This document shows, in pieces, positions 63,277 to 64,000 of a DNA stretch of 64,000 nt. The translations under genes were made by a program, and so were the position numbers. The notes under the pieces are model-generated. The model did no database searches. It saw only the letters and a list, made by a program, of their open reading frames with translations, and was not told where the DNA came from. The stretch is from contig JBBCGJ010000001.1 in assembly GCA_037200985.1 (NCBI GenBank), positions 3,572,756 through 3,636,755 of the forward strand, read 5' to 3'. Position 1 is the first letter of the stretch, and every line of letters starts with the position of its first letter. Origin of the DNA: Rhizomicrobium sp. Lineage in GTDB: Bacteria; Pseudomonadota; Alphaproteobacteria; Micropepsales; Micropepsaceae.

Positions 63277-63522
63277 ATGCGCGTTCTGTTTCCGCTTGCC
63301 GCCGTGGGTTTGTTGGGTTTCGCGCTGTCCGGCTGCATCGCCTACGATGTCGCGAGCGCCGGCGTCGGCGTGGCCACCACCGTGGTGAGCACGACCGCCC
63401 ACGTCGCCGGCAGCGTCGTGCGGGGCGCGGCCGACACCGTCGGCGGCGATTCCGATGACGACGACGATTCCAGCCACCATCATCGCCACCACCACAGCGA
63501 TGACGACGACGACGACAAGTAA
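63277..63522 (+). CDS. Lipoprotein with Asp/His-rich tail
   Basis: 81 residues: a lipobox L-S-G-C at about residue 20, a hydrophobic/small-residue middle (V-A-S-A-G-V-G-V-A-T-T-V-V), then a tail D-S-D-D-D-D-D-S-S-H-H-H-R-H-H-H-S-D-D-D-D-D-D-K. The tail looks like a metal-binding sequence (zinc, nickel or copper) on the outer or inner membrane face. No family. GGGGAT before the ATG; 174 bases upstream hold no gene. Confidence 0.72.
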   Translation: MRVLFPLAAVGLLGFALSGCIAYDVASAGVGVATTVVSTTAHVAGSVVRGAADTVGGDSDDDDDSSHHHRHHHSDDDDDDK

Positions 63523-63561
63523 GCCGTAAGCCAATTTCGTCTTTGCGAGACGATTTCCAGA

Positions 63562-63640
63562 CTGTCATTCCCGCGTAGGCGGGAATCCAGTCTTGGCGGA
63601 TTGTCCGGTCCGTGGATGCCCGACTTCGCGGGCATCACAA
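63562..63640. repeat. Dispersed palindromic repeat, two 29-base arms
   Basis: Arm 1 (63562-63590, CTGTCATTCCCGCG...) matches the family unit of 37235. Arm 2 (63612-63640) is an inverted, more diverged copy (its reverse complement begins TTGTGATGCCCGCG). It lies in the gap before gloB and adds a second clear copy of the family to this window. Confidence 0.82.
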
Positions 63641-63667
63641 CGTGTTTCGGCCAAAGGCCGCTGCGCG

Positions 63668-64000
63668 TCAGAAATTGTCCTTCCGCTTGCGCATCTCGGC
63701 GAAGACGTCGACGTCGCTCGCATGGATCAGGCCGAGCGAATGGCGGATCTCGGCCGAACCCGGCCGCAGGAAGGGATTGGTCAGCTTCTCGAGCCCGATG
63801 GTCGACGGGATGGTCGGGGCTCCCTTGGCGCGCAGGACCTCGACCTCGCGCTGGCGCTGCGCCAGCGTCGCGTTCCCCGGCTCGAGCGTCAGGGCGAAAC
63901 GGCCGTTGCTCAGCGTGTATTCGTGGCCGCAATAGACCCGCGTCGCGTCGGGCAGCGTCATCAGCTTGGACAGGCTCGCCCACATCATCGCGGGCGTGCC
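63668..64000 (-). CDS. gloB: Hydroxyacylglutathione hydrolase (5' end missing)
   Basis: The C-terminal part of glyoxalase II; the frame runs off the right edge. [20 protein letters not shown] and the late [10 protein letters not shown] are GloB signatures. The metal-binding T-H-x-H-x-D-H core lies outside. It converts S-lactoylglutathione to lactate and glutathione. Confidence 0.93.
   Translation of the reverse strand, partial: GTPAMMWASLSKLMTLPDATRVYCGHEYTLSNGRFALTLEPGNATLAQRQREVEVLRAKGAPTIPSTIGLEKLTNPFLRPGSAEIRHSLGLIHASDVDVFAEMRKRKDNF

Noticed and set aside
1..64000. CRISPR array, insertion sequence, prophage or integrase
   Set aside because: I saw no regularly spaced repeats, transposase, integrase or phage structural gene in any frame.

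Overview
The window is a gene-dense, GC-rich chromosomal segment that reads as an alphaproteobacterium. This rests on gene content and order: rsmI-yraN-SirB1-like-gshB; hemW-rdgB-rph divergent from hrcA-grpE; an OlsB-type ornithine-lipid acyltransferase; a DUF3311/sodium-solute symporter pair; and a HisKA_2/HWE-type kinase. A Rhizomicrobium/Micropepsales-like soil bacterium is my guess from general resemblance only. I see no insertion sequence, integrase, phage module or CRISPR array. Almost every base is in a plausible gene, and many neighbours overlap by 1 or 4 bases (ATGA, GTGA, TGATG).

Left third (1-21 kb): a partial ricin-type lectin gene at the edge; a minus-strand operon pairing a MoxR/CoxD-like AAA+ ATPase with a CoxE-like VWA protein and a molybdate-binding Mop protein, followed by GNAT and GST genes; a TPR-2OG oxygenase fusion; a secreted CxxCH protein; a ComM/YifB ATPase; an orphan ModA next to an OprO/OprP-like porin; a DUF3311-symporter pair; a PAS-histidine kinase; and a pstCAB operon behind a clear three-unit Pho box but without pstS or phoU.

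Middle (21-45 kb): a hybrid histidine kinase overlapping an AmpG-like permease; olsB; the gshB/SirB1/yraN/rsmI cluster divergent from an LpoA-like lipoprotein; hemW-rdgB-rph; hrcA-grpE; dapB; an AraC-alkyltransferase; a zinc alcohol dehydrogenase; a ferritin-like diiron protein; a CHASE2 protein with a degenerate cyclase domain; a VanX-like dipeptidase; a DUF2817 peptidase; a DgkA-like kinase; and tRNA-Arg(CCG) followed by an inverted repeat and a GIY-YIG gene.

Right third (45-64 kb): a methyltransferase with a small partner; a TauD-like dioxygenase; a four-gene overlapping chain (cyclophilin, unknown, OsmC, alpha/beta hydrolase); an OprB-like porin; an MFS carrier; a histone H1-like protein; an fRMsr-MsrB pair; mscL; a VanZ-like gene; the rpmI-rplT-pheS-pheT block; an unexplained pair of a four-helix membrane protein and a VWA-like exported protein; a second TIGR02466-like oxygenase; a MAPEG protein; an Asp/His-rich lipoprotein; and the 3' part of gloB. 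One palindromic repeat family (37.2 and 63.6 kb, with a probable relative at 56.5 kb) is dispersed through intergenic space. The least explained items are the 60.2-62.1 kb pair, the degenerate cyclase, the orphan modA-porin unit with its hairpin, the lone pstCAB, and the tRNA/inverted-repeat/GIY-YIG arrangement.
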